In this document: positions 20,410-28,564 of the stretch, piece after piece
Layout of the letters: each line of letters begins with the position of its first letter
Position numbering within the stretch: position 1 is the first letter of the stretch
NCBI GenBank assembly: GCA_019351955.1
Contig: JABBOE010000002.1
Coordinates: forward strand, 1 to 64,000
DNA from: Pseudomonadota bacterium
GTDB lineage: Bacteria; Pseudomonadota; Gammaproteobacteria; Burkholderiales; Burkholderiaceae_C
Reading direction: 5' to 3'
DNA length: 64,000 nucleotides
The notes under the pieces: model-generated
The model's input: only the letters and a program-made list of their open reading frames with translations
Told to the model about the DNA's origin: nothing
Databases searched by the model: none
Program-made: the position numbers and the translations under genes

Positions 20410-20661
20410 ATGAGCGTTCTCGACGCGCCCATAGCAACAGGTGCGGCTGGCGTCAGCAGGCGCGCGGTCTTGGTTGGTCTGGGTGGCGGGTCCGTCGTGG
20501 CGGGTGGAGCGGTGTTGGATGCCAAAGGCATCGCATGGGTCGCTCAGACCAGAGCCCATGGCATAGCGCGACCTGGCCAGCCCAAGCCCTTGCAAGCCGA
20601 GGTGACGGGCTACCACCTCACCGACCATATTCGTCGTTACTACCGTACCGCCAGACTCTGA
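20410..20661 (+). CDS. Formate dehydrogenase region TAT-target small protein
   Basis: SRRAVLVG twin-Arg leader; C-term 'GYHLTDHIRRYYRTARL' typical of the small FDH-linked TAT protein; directly upstream of FDH alpha. Confidence 0.8.
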   Translation: MSVLDAPIATGAAGVSRRAVLVGLGGGSVVAGGAVLDAKGIAWVAQTRAHGIARPGQPKPLQAEVTGYHLTDHIRRYYRTARL

Positions 20662-20815
20662 CGCGAAGGTTGTTTACCGGTGGGCCGCTCCCATGATGCG
20701 TGTCACCATGAACCAGCGATTGCGACGATGGTGCCGTGCCGCGCGCAGCCTGCAGGGCCTTGGCAAGGGTGCGGGCCCGGCGTGACCTGCGAGGTCAGTT
20801 CAAGGAGATCGTTCC

Positions 20816-23800
20816 ATGCTGCTCATGCGCAAATCACCGCCCGATGGTGCCCCAGTTGGATCTGCTGCAGACAATCCGTGGGTTGCCCAACTCAGGCAAG
20901 GTCTTGAGCATGCGCTGCCGACCGTGGACCGGCGGACGTTTCTGCGGCGCTCAGGCCTTGGCCTCGGGCTCGCCGCCGGCGCCGGGTTGATCGGTTCCCA
21001 ACTGCGTCTGGTGGAAAAGGCGGACGCCGCCGATGCGCCAGCCCCCGGATCTCCAGGAAGTGGGCGCATGGTGACGCGCCGGACCGTGTGCACGCACTGT
21101 TCGGTGGGCTGCGCAAGCGACGCGATGGTGGAGAACGGCGTGTGGGTGAGGCAAAACCCCGTCTTCGAATCACCCATCAACATGGGCGCGCATTGCGCCA
21201 AGGGCGCTGCACTGCGCGACCATGGCCGCGGTGACCACCGCTTGCGCTACCCGATGAAGCTCGTTGACGGCAAGTACCAGCGGATCTCCTGGGACAAGGC
21301 GCTGCAGGAAATCAGCGACAGGCTCCTGGAAATCCGCAAGGAAAGCGGCCCGGATGCGCTGTTCGTCGTCGGATCGTCCAAGCACAGCAACGAGCAGGCC
21401 TATCTGCTGCGCAAGTGGGTATCGTTTTGGGGCACCAACAACTGTGACCATCAGGCACGCATCTGCCATTCCACGACAGTAGCCGGAGTAGCCAACACGT
21501 GGGGCTACGGCGCGATGACCAACTCATACAACGACATGGCGAATTCGAAAGTGGCGCTGTACATCGGCTCGAATGCCGCTGAGGCCCACCCGGTATCCAT
21601 GCTGCACCTGCTTCACGCGAAGGAAAACGGCTGCAAGGTCATCGTGGTGGACCCGCGCTTCACGCGTACGGCGGCCAAGGCTGACAAGCACATTCGTATC
21701 CGCTCGGGGACCGACATTCCCTTCCTGTTTGGCGTGCTCTATCACATCTTCGATAACGGATGGGAGGACAAGGACTACATCGCCGCCCGCGTCTGGGGAA
21801 TGGACCAGGTCAAGCAGGACGTGATGGCAAAGTGGTCTCCCGACAAGGTGCAGGAGGTTTGTGGCGTGGACGGCAACACGACCCTGATGGTGGCGACGTG
21901 GCTGCACGAGAACCGCCCTGGTACCGTGGTGTGGTGCATGGGTCAGACGCAGCACACCATTGGCCACGCCATCGTGCGCGCATCGTGCATTCTCCAGTTG
22001 GCGCTTGGCAACGTTGGCAAATCCGGAGGTGGCACGAACATCTTCCGGGGTCACGACAATGTGCAGGGCGCGACCGATGTCGGTCCGAATCCCGACTCGC
22101 TTCCCGGCTACTACGGGGTGATCGATGGCGCGTGGAAGCATTTCGCCAGCGTGTGGGGTGTGGATTACGAATGGATCAAGGGGCGCTTTGCGCCGGGCAT
22201 GATGACGAAACCCGGCATGACGGTCTCACGCTGGATCGATGGCGTGCTGACCCCCAACGACATGATCGATCAGGGCCCGAATCTGCGCGCGCAGATTTTT
22301 TGGGGGCATGCCCCCAACTCGCAGACGCGTGGCCTGGATATGAAAAAGGCCATGGATAAACTGGATTTGCTCGTGGTGATCGACCCCTATCCGTCGGCCA
22401 CTGCAGCCATGGCGGCCATGCCAGGCGAGCCAAAGGACCTCAATCCCAAGCGCGCGGTCTATCTTCTGCCCGCGGCCACCCAGCTCGAGACATCGGGTTC
22501 AGTCACGGCCTCCAATCGCTCGCTGCAATGGCGTGAGCAAGTGGTCGAGCCCCTGTTTGAGTCGCGCACGGACCACATGATCATGGTGCAGCTGGCCGAC
22601 AAGCTCGGATTTGGCAAGGAATTGGTGAAGAACTACAAGATGGTGCCGGGAAAGGGTGGCATGCTGGAGCCCGAAACCGAATCAATCCTGCGGGAGATCA
22701 ATCGGGGCGTGTGGACCATTGGTTATACGGGTCAGAGCCCTGAGCGTCTAAAGGCGCATATGCGCAACATGCACGTGTTCGATGTCAAGACGCTGCGTGC
22801 GCGCGGCGGGATTGACGCTGAGACGGGATACAAGCTTGATGGCGAGTATTTCGGCCTGCCGTGGCCTTGCTACGGCACGCCGGAGTTGCGCCACCCAGGT
22901 ACTGGAAATCTGTACGACACCTCGCTCAACGTGATGCAGGGCGGGGGAAATTTCCGTGCCAATTTCGGCGTCGAGCGCGATGGACAGTCCCTGCTGGCGG
23001 CTGACGGATCGGCCTCTAAGGGCGCGGACATTCAAACCGGATATCCCGAGTTCGACGCCACCTTGCTGAAAAAGCTCGGTTGGTGGGACGAACTGACGGA
23101 TGCCGAGAAAAAGGCAGCAGATGGGAAGAACTGGAAAACCGACTCATCGGGCGGGATCATCCGCGTCGTCATGAAAAATCATGGCTGCTATCCATTCGGC
23201 AATGCCAGGGCTCGCGCGGTCGTGTGGAACTTCCCGGATCCCATCCCCCAGCACCGTGAGCCGCTGTATTCCGTGCGCCCAGACATGGTGGCGCAATATC
23301 CCACCTACGACGATAAGAAGGTGTTCTGGCGTTTGCCCACGCTGTTCAAGACAGTGCAGGAGCAGAACATCGACATTGTCAAGAAATTCCCCCTCATCCT
23401 CACCTCAGGACGGTTGGTCGAATACGAGGGTGGGGGCGATGAAACGCGGTCGAATCCCTGGCTCGCCGAGTTGCAGCAGTTTGCCTTCGTGCAGGTCAAT
23501 CCGGCCGTGGCCAACGACCGCAATATCCGGGAGGGCGATGACGTGTGGGTCAGCACGCCCACGGGAGCGCGCATCAAGGTGCGTGCGCGTATCACCGAAG
23601 CGGTGGATCGCAGCACAGTGTTCATTCCCTTTCACTTTGCCGGGCACTGGCAGGGAACGAACCTTCGCCAGTACTACCCCGAGGGCGCCGCGCCCATCGT
23701 GCTGGGCGAAGCGGTCAACACAGCCACGACCTATGGCTATGACGCGGTGACGATGATGCAGGAAAGCAAGACCACTGTGTGCCAACTCGAGCGCGCATAA
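20816..23800 (+). CDS. Formate dehydrogenase major (alpha) subunit, Tat-exported, Mo/W-bisMGD, Cys-containing
   Basis: TAT motif DRRTFLRRSGLG; [4Fe-4S] 'VCTHCSVGCASD...HCAKGAALRD'; active-site 'NNCDHQARICHSTTVAGVANTWG' with Cys in the Sec/Cys position. Confidence 0.94.
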   Translation: MLLMRKSPPDGAPVGSAADNPWVAQLRQGLEHALPTVDRRTFLRRSGLGLGLAAGAGLIGSQLRLVEKADAADAPAPGSPGSGRMVTRRTVCTHCSVGCASDAMVENGVWVRQNPVFESPINMGAHCAKGAALRDHGRGDHRLRYPMKLVDGKYQRISWDKALQEISDRLLEIRKESGPDALFVVGSSKHSNEQAYLLRKWVSFWGTNNCDHQARICHSTTVAGVANTWGYGAMTNSYNDMANSKVALYIGSNAAEAHPVSMLHLLHAKENGCKVIVVDPRFTRTAAKADKHIRIRSGTDIPFLFGVLYHIFDNGWEDKDYIAARVWGMDQVKQDVMAKWSPDKVQEVCGVDGNTTLMVATWLHENRPGTVVWCMGQTQHTIGHAIVRASCILQLALGNVGKSGGGTNIFRGHDNVQGATDVGPNPDSLPGYYGVIDGAWKHFASVWGVDYEWIKGRFAPGMMTKPGMTVSRWIDGVLTPNDMIDQGPNLRAQIFWGHAPNSQTRGLDMKKAMDKLDLLVVIDPYPSATAAMAAMPGEPKDLNPKRAVYLLPAATQLETSGSVTASNRSLQWREQVVEPLFESRTDHMIMVQLADKLGFGKELVKNYKMVPGKGGMLEPETESILREINRGVWTIGYTGQSPERLKAHMRNMHVFDVKTLRARGGIDAETGYKLDGEYFGLPWPCYGTPELRHPGTGNLYDTSLNVMQGGGNFRANFGVERDGQSLLAADGSASKGADIQTGYPEFDATLLKKLGWWDELTDAEKKAADGKNWKTDSSGGIIRVVMKNHGCYPFGNARARAVVWNFPDPIPQHREPLYSVRPDMVAQYPTYDDKKVFWRLPTLFKTVQEQNIDIVKKFPLILTSGRLVEYEGGGDETRSNPWLAELQQFAFVQVNPAVANDRNIREGDDVWVSTPTGARIKVRARITEAVDRSTVFIPFHFAGHWQGTNLRQYYPEGAAPIVLGEAVNTATTYGYDAVTMMQESKTTVCQLERA

Positions 23801-23819
23801 CCCAAGAGGGGCATTGACC

Positions 23820-24458
23820 ATGGCACGCATGAAATTCATCTGTGACGCGGAGCGCTGCATCAACTGCAATGGTTGCACCACGGCCTGCAAGAACGAGAAC
23901 GAGGTGCCTTGGGGCGTCAACCGACGGCGCGTCGTCACCATGAACGAGGGCGTGCCTGGCGAAAAGTCGATCTCGGTGGCCTGCATGCACTGCTCGGATG
24001 CACCATGCATGGCGGTTTGTCCGGTGAGCTGCTTTTACCGCACACCGGAGGGCGTCGTGCTCCACGACAAGGACATCTGCATCGGTTGCGGCTATTGCTC
24101 CTATGCGTGTCCGTTTGGCGCACCGCAATTCCCGGCCAACGGCGAATTCGGCCTGCGTGGCAAGATGGACAAATGCACCTTCTGTGCGGGTGGCCCTGCG
24201 CCGAACGGTTCGGAGGAGCAGTTCAGGGAATATGGGCGCGACCGCCTGGCCGAAGGCAAGCTGCCGATTTGTGCCGAAATGTGCTCGACCAAGGCATTGC
24301 TTGCGGGTGATGGCGAGGTGATCGCTGACATCATGCGCGAGCGTGTCTTGCATCGCGGCGGCGGAGCGGAACTGTGGGGTTGGGGCACGGCCTACGGGAC
24401 AGGCACGCAGGGTCAAGGCGGGGCAACGCCACAACCCCCTCAAGGGGCGCAATCGTGA
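23820..24458 (+). CDS. Formate dehydrogenase beta subunit (4 x [4Fe-4S])
   Basis: 'CINCNGCTTACKNENEVPWGVNRR', 'CMHCSDAPCMAVCP', 'CIGCGYCSYACPFGAPQFP'. Confidence 0.94.
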   Translation: MARMKFICDAERCINCNGCTTACKNENEVPWGVNRRRVVTMNEGVPGEKSISVACMHCSDAPCMAVCPVSCFYRTPEGVVLHDKDICIGCGYCSYACPFGAPQFPANGEFGLRGKMDKCTFCAGGPAPNGSEEQFREYGRDRLAEGKLPICAEMCSTKALLAGDGEVIADIMRERVLHRGGGAELWGWGTAYGTGTQGQGGATPQPPQGAQS

Positions 24459-24688
24459 AGATGATCCGGCCCTTGGTGGCTTGCGCTTTGCTTCTGGCCC
24501 TTCTCGATGCGTGCAGCCAGAAGCCGCAGACCTTGACGCAGACGGGCGCGCCGCAAGCTCAGGCGCCCTGGATGGGCGCCAAGCCCGCCTTCACCGAACA
24601 GGGTTGGAAGCCGGGCGACAAGGCCAGTTGGCAGCGCGAGATCGACCGCCGTGCGCAGGATCAGAATGAATACGTGCGCATGCGCTAA
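24455..24688 (+). CDS. Small lipoprotein within FDH operon
   Basis: GTG start overlapping fdh beta stop; lipobox 'LLLALLDAC|SQKPQ'; about 77 aa. Confidence 0.65.
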   Translation: MKMIRPLVACALLLALLDACSQKPQTLTQTGAPQAQAPWMGAKPAFTEQGWKPGDKASWQREIDRRAQDQNEYVRMR

Positions 24689-24698
24689 ATGCGAGGGC

Positions 24699-25877
24699 AT
24701 GATGTCCCGATTACGGATGGCCTTGACGACGGGTTGCATGGCGCGGCCCTTGGTTTCGTTGCTGCTCGCCGCCGCTCTTGCACTGAGCGGGGGCCTCATT
24801 GCGAGCCCGGCCTGCGCCGCCGCAGCTTCATCAGCGGCGATGATGGAGCGCGCGGCGCCGCCCGGCGCGGCTCGCTTGCCGGGATACCTTCGGCAAAACA
24901 ACGCGGAGCGCGCGAAGGTGCAACCCGGCAACAATGCGCCCATGTGGCGCGACATCAAACAGCACACCGGCTTCAGCAGCCTGCCAGACCCAGAGGCCGG
25001 GGTGCTAATCCAGCCGCAGGCTGCCTATCCCGGTTCGGCGTTCACCTCGGCGGGCGAGGCCTGGCGGCAGACGCGCAACCGGCTACTCATCCCGGTAGGA
25101 GGTTGGCTGTTGATCATCGCCGCGGCGGGTATCGGTGTGTTCTACATGCTGCGCGGCAAGATACGGCTGGAGCACAAACCCACTGGGCGCAAGATCGAGC
25201 GTTTCACGCCGTTTGAGCGCTTCATGCACTGGGTGCTGGCGTTCTCGTTTATTGCGCTGGCCGTGTCGGGCATTGTCATCATGTTCGGCAAGTTTTTTCT
25301 GCTGCCCATCCTGGGTTCGGCATTCTTCGGCTGGCTGACTTACGCGCTCAAGACCATTCACAATTTTGTCGGGCCGTTATTCGGTTTGTCGTTGGTGATT
25401 GTGTTGCTGACGTTCGTGCGCGACAACCTGCCCAGCAAGAAAGATCTGGCCTGGCTCGCTAAGGGCGGCGGTTTGTTTGGCGGACGGGAAGCGCCGTCGG
25501 CGCGGTTCAACGCCGGAGAAAAAATCTGGTTCTGGGTCGGCGTGCTGTTCTTCGGTTTGCTGGCGGTGGCGTCAGGTCTGGTGCTCGACAAGCTGGTGCC
25601 CAATTTTTCCTACACCCGCGGCGCGATGCAGGTGGCGGAAATCGTCCATGTTTCGACCACCATTCTGCTGATGGCCATGGCGTTCGGGCACATCTACATC
25701 GGCAGCATCGGCATGGAGGGCGCACTCGACGGCATGCGCACCGGCTATGTGGATGAGAGCTGGGCGAAGCAGCACCATGCCTTGTGGCTGGATGACATCA
25801 ACGCCGGCAAGATTCCTGCGCAGCGAAGCGGCCAAAGCGTGCAAGCCCCGGTGCCGATGGTCAAGCCCAAAAGTTGA
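24699..25877 (+). CDS. Formate dehydrogenase gamma subunit (cytochrome b556)
   Basis: N-terminal signal and periplasmic extension, 'RFTPFERFMHWVLAFSFIALAVSGIVIMFGK', 'HVSTTILLMAMAFGHIYIGSIGMEGALDGM'. Confidence 0.92.
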   Translation: MMSRLRMALTTGCMARPLVSLLLAAALALSGGLIASPACAAAASSAAMMERAAPPGAARLPGYLRQNNAERAKVQPGNNAPMWRDIKQHTGFSSLPDPEAGVLIQPQAAYPGSAFTSAGEAWRQTRNRLLIPVGGWLLIIAAAGIGVFYMLRGKIRLEHKPTGRKIERFTPFERFMHWVLAFSFIALAVSGIVIMFGKFFLLPILGSAFFGWLTYALKTIHNFVGPLFGLSLVIVLLTFVRDNLPSKKDLAWLAKGGGLFGGREAPSARFNAGEKIWFWVGVLFFGLLAVASGLVLDKLVPNFSYTRGAMQVAEIVHVSTTILLMAMAFGHIYIGSIGMEGALDGMRTGYVDESWAKQHHALWLDDINAGKIPAQRSGQSVQAPVPMVKPKS

Positions 25878-25886
25878 GGAGTATTC

Positions 25887-26225
25887 TTGATGAAGCGTGC
25901 CTATCGCATGGTGGCCGTCTGCCTGCTGGGACTGGGCAGGCCGGCTTGGTCTGAGCTGCCGCCGCCCAGCGCCGCGATGAAAGCCAAGGCGGATGAAGCG
26001 GCAGCCAAAGCGAAATGGAGCGACAACGTCGCGGCCTACCAACTCTGCGAGGCGCAGAACAAGGTGGCGAGCTTTTACTACGCGCAGGCCAAGGACCAGG
26101 ACAAGCCGACCTCGCCACCGGTGGACACCCCGCCATGCGTCGATCCCGGCCCGTTTACCGCGGTACCGCCAGACACCGCCGCGTCCGCCGATCGGTCTGC
26201 GGCATCCGCAAAAGAATCGAACTAA
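25887..26225 (+). CDS. Small secreted conserved hypothetical protein, FDH-linked
   Basis: Signal-peptide-like N-term, 'WSDNVAAYQLCEAQNKVASFYYAQAKDQ...PPVDTPPCVDPGPF'; short spacing after fdh gamma. Confidence 0.65.
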   Translation: MMKRAYRMVAVCLLGLGRPAWSELPPPSAAMKAKADEAAAKAKWSDNVAAYQLCEAQNKVASFYYAQAKDQDKPTSPPVDTPPCVDPGPFTAVPPDTAASADRSAASAKESN

Positions 26226-26421
26226 ACGGTTGAGCAGTGCCGGACGTCAGGACGTGGCGAAGACGGCCCCAAAGGTGGACAGCACATAGGGCTATGTCGC
26301 GCAGGGTCTGCGCCAGCACCGTCGTGCAGGCGTAGGCTCTGTCGCTTATAAAGAGAAAAGACGACGGCGCCATCATTCGCCGCCAAACCCCTGCCCGACC
26401 AACAAGTTCATTGCCTTGACC

Positions 26422-27315
26422 ATGCCCACGCCTTCGATCACCTCGCCTTCACCCGCTGTCGACCGGGCGAGGCTCTCCCAGGGTCCGCTGCTGAGTGACG
26501 CGCGCGTCGACCTCACGCGGGGAGTCGAAGTGCGCAACGAATACGGTGAATGCCAACAAGTGCATATCCCCGCTGAGCGCCCGCTGACGCTCTATTTGGA
26601 CAAAGTTGAGATCGTCACGCTCATGACAGTAGGAGCTGCCCCCGAGTTGTTGGCGCTCGGCTACCTGCGTAACCAGCGCCTCGTGCGATCCCTCGCCGAA
26701 ATTGCCTCTGTGCAAGTCGATTGGGACGTCGAGGCCTGCTCCATCACGAGCTGTGGTGGCATCGCCGGTCTGGAGCGGCGCAGTGCTGCCAAGCGGATTG
26801 TGACGACCGGCTGCGGCCAGGGCACCGTGTACGCCAGCCTGATGGACGAAGTGGACACTCTTGCGCTCGATCCGGACACACGCCTTCGGCAACGCGAGCT
26901 CTACAGCCTGCTGGAGGTCATGCGGATGCGCGACACTATCTACAAGACTGCTGGCTCCGTGCATGGCTGTGCCTTGTTTGCAGGTGGCGAGCTCTTGATG
27001 TTCACTGAGGACGTCGGCCGCCACAACGCGGTGGACGCCATCTCGGGCTGGATGTGGCTGCACGGTGTGGCGGGCGCCGGCAAGGTTTTTTACACCACCG
27101 GCCGCCTCACTTCGGAGATGGTCATCAAGTGCGCGCTCATGGGCGTGACGATCCTCGTGTCGCGTTCGGGTGTGACGCAAATGGGCTACGACATCGCCGC
27201 ACGTCTTGGACTCGCGTTGTTTGCGCGCTGCGCCAACCGGCACTTTCTGCAATACACCGCGCCGGATCGTTTCATCGCCGAGCCGATTCCAAGGCCGCAG
27301 CCTTTGCCCACATGA
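26422..27315 (+). CDS. fdhD: Formate dehydrogenase accessory sulfurtransferase FdhD
   Basis: 'RPLTLYLDKVEIVTLMTVG', 'MRDTIYKTAGSVHGCALF', 'EDVGRHNAVDAISGWM', 'TTGRLTSEMVIKCALMGVTILVSRS'. Confidence 0.93.
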   Translation: MPTPSITSPSPAVDRARLSQGPLLSDARVDLTRGVEVRNEYGECQQVHIPAERPLTLYLDKVEIVTLMTVGAAPELLALGYLRNQRLVRSLAEIASVQVDWDVEACSITSCGGIAGLERRSAAKRIVTTGCGQGTVYASLMDEVDTLALDPDTRLRQRELYSLLEVMRMRDTIYKTAGSVHGCALFAGGELLMFTEDVGRHNAVDAISGWMWLHGVAGAGKVFYTTGRLTSEMVIKCALMGVTILVSRSGVTQMGYDIAARLGLALFARCANRHFLQYTAPDRFIAEPIPRPQPLPT

Positions 27316-27956
27316 ACGCCCCAACGCTCACCAGCACAACGGGTGAACTGCGTCTCGCAGTCATCCTGCAACGCGATCGCCTGCAAAGCGCATGGCAGCG
27401 CTGGAGCTGGAGCGTGCGTGATGTGTTGCAGGCCAATCACGGGGGCCCGATGCCTCGCTGCCTTGTGTGGAACACAGCCAGTTCACAATGGCTGTTTGGC
27501 AGCTACTGCCTTGAACTTCACCGTGACGAGGGTGAGGGCTACCACCTCAACCTTACCGCGCCCAGTCCATCGTGGTTCGTCTGGTGGACGGGGCCCGCCG
27601 ATCCCGATTGCGATGATCCACGCGTTCAATCCGGTGGATTGCCTGCGGTGCAGGCCATCACGCTGTCGTACAACGAGGCAGCCCGCTGGATGGACGCGGG
27701 CGAAACCGTGGAAGTCGTGCCGCTGCCTGGAGCGGTGGCGAACTGGCTGGCTGCGTTCGCCACCATGGCTTACAGGCCGGAGCCGCGAAGGCGTGTACGG
27801 CCGCAAAGCTTCCTTGCGCCACAGGAGCGCGACGCCACGATGGCGCGGGGAGCACCCGAGAATGGGCCTCAACCGGAGCCCAGGGCCGGCACTTCAGACG
27901 ATCGCGTAGGCGACATGGGCGGGATGGCTGCGGGGCGCAAAAGGATCCACATATGA
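27312..27956 (+). CDS. DUF3305 domain protein
   Basis: ATGA-type coupling with fdhD; 'LAVILQRDRLQSAWQRWSWSVRDVL', 'LELHRDEGEGYHLNLTAPSPSWFVWW'. Confidence 0.8.
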   Translation: MNAPTLTSTTGELRLAVILQRDRLQSAWQRWSWSVRDVLQANHGGPMPRCLVWNTASSQWLFGSYCLELHRDEGEGYHLNLTAPSPSWFVWWTGPADPDCDDPRVQSGGLPAVQAITLSYNEAARWMDAGETVEVVPLPGAVANWLAAFATMAYRPEPRRRVRPQSFLAPQERDATMARGAPENGPQPEPRAGTSDDRVGDMGGMAAGRKRIHI

Positions 27957-28564
27957 AACTCCCAGACCGTGAGGGCGTTGGTCATGCAGCGGGCTTTCTC
28001 GCACGCTGGTCGCGCCGCAAACTGCAGGCGCAAACGCGGCGCATGGAGGATGGCGCGACTCGCGCAACCGGGGTCACGCCTGTTAATCCGTCGCCTCCGC
28101 GTGCGGTCCAAGCACAGGCTGTGGGCGAAGCCGCGGCGCGAGAAATGCCAACAATGGAAGAGCTGGAGTCGCTCGATCACAGTGCCGACCTGCGGCGTTT
28201 CATTGCGCGGGAGATTGACGAATCGGTGCGCTGCGCGGCCCTGCGCAAGATGTTTCAGGACCCGCGATTTAATGTGATGGATGGGCTCGACACCTATATT
28301 GGCGACTATAACGCCGCCAGCCCACTGCCTGCGAGCATGTTGGATCGTCTTCGCCACGCTGCATCCGAGGCCGTGGATCTCCATGCCGATGAGGAGCCGT
28401 CTGGGCAGGAAGCGTCGCACGCGGCTTGCGCGCATCATGGGAGTGTGACCACACAGGCGTCACCTGCGGACGATGGCGCCGCGCCTGGTGCAGGCCCTGC
28501 ACGCGCTGTGGAGCGGACGGTGTCGCAGCCACTGCTTGAGCATCCCGAGGTGCCGGACGCATGA
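27953..28564 (+). CDS. DUF3306 domain protein
   Basis: 'FLARWSRRKL...MEELESLDHSADLRRFIAREIDESVRCAALRKMFQDPRFNVMDGLDTYIGDYN'. Confidence 0.82.
   Translation: MKLPDREGVGHAAGFLARWSRRKLQAQTRRMEDGATRATGVTPVNPSPPRAVQAQAVGEAAAREMPTMEELESLDHSADLRRFIAREIDESVRCAALRKMFQDPRFNVMDGLDTYIGDYNAASPLPASMLDRLRHAASEAVDLHADEEPSGQEASHAACAHHGSVTTQASPADDGAAPGAGPARAVERTVSQPLLEHPEVPDA

Noticed and set aside
19744-20410. ORFs of 172-261 aa in the FDH leader region
   Set aside because: Low-complexity Arg/Ser-rich translations on both strands with no domain; treated as non-coding.
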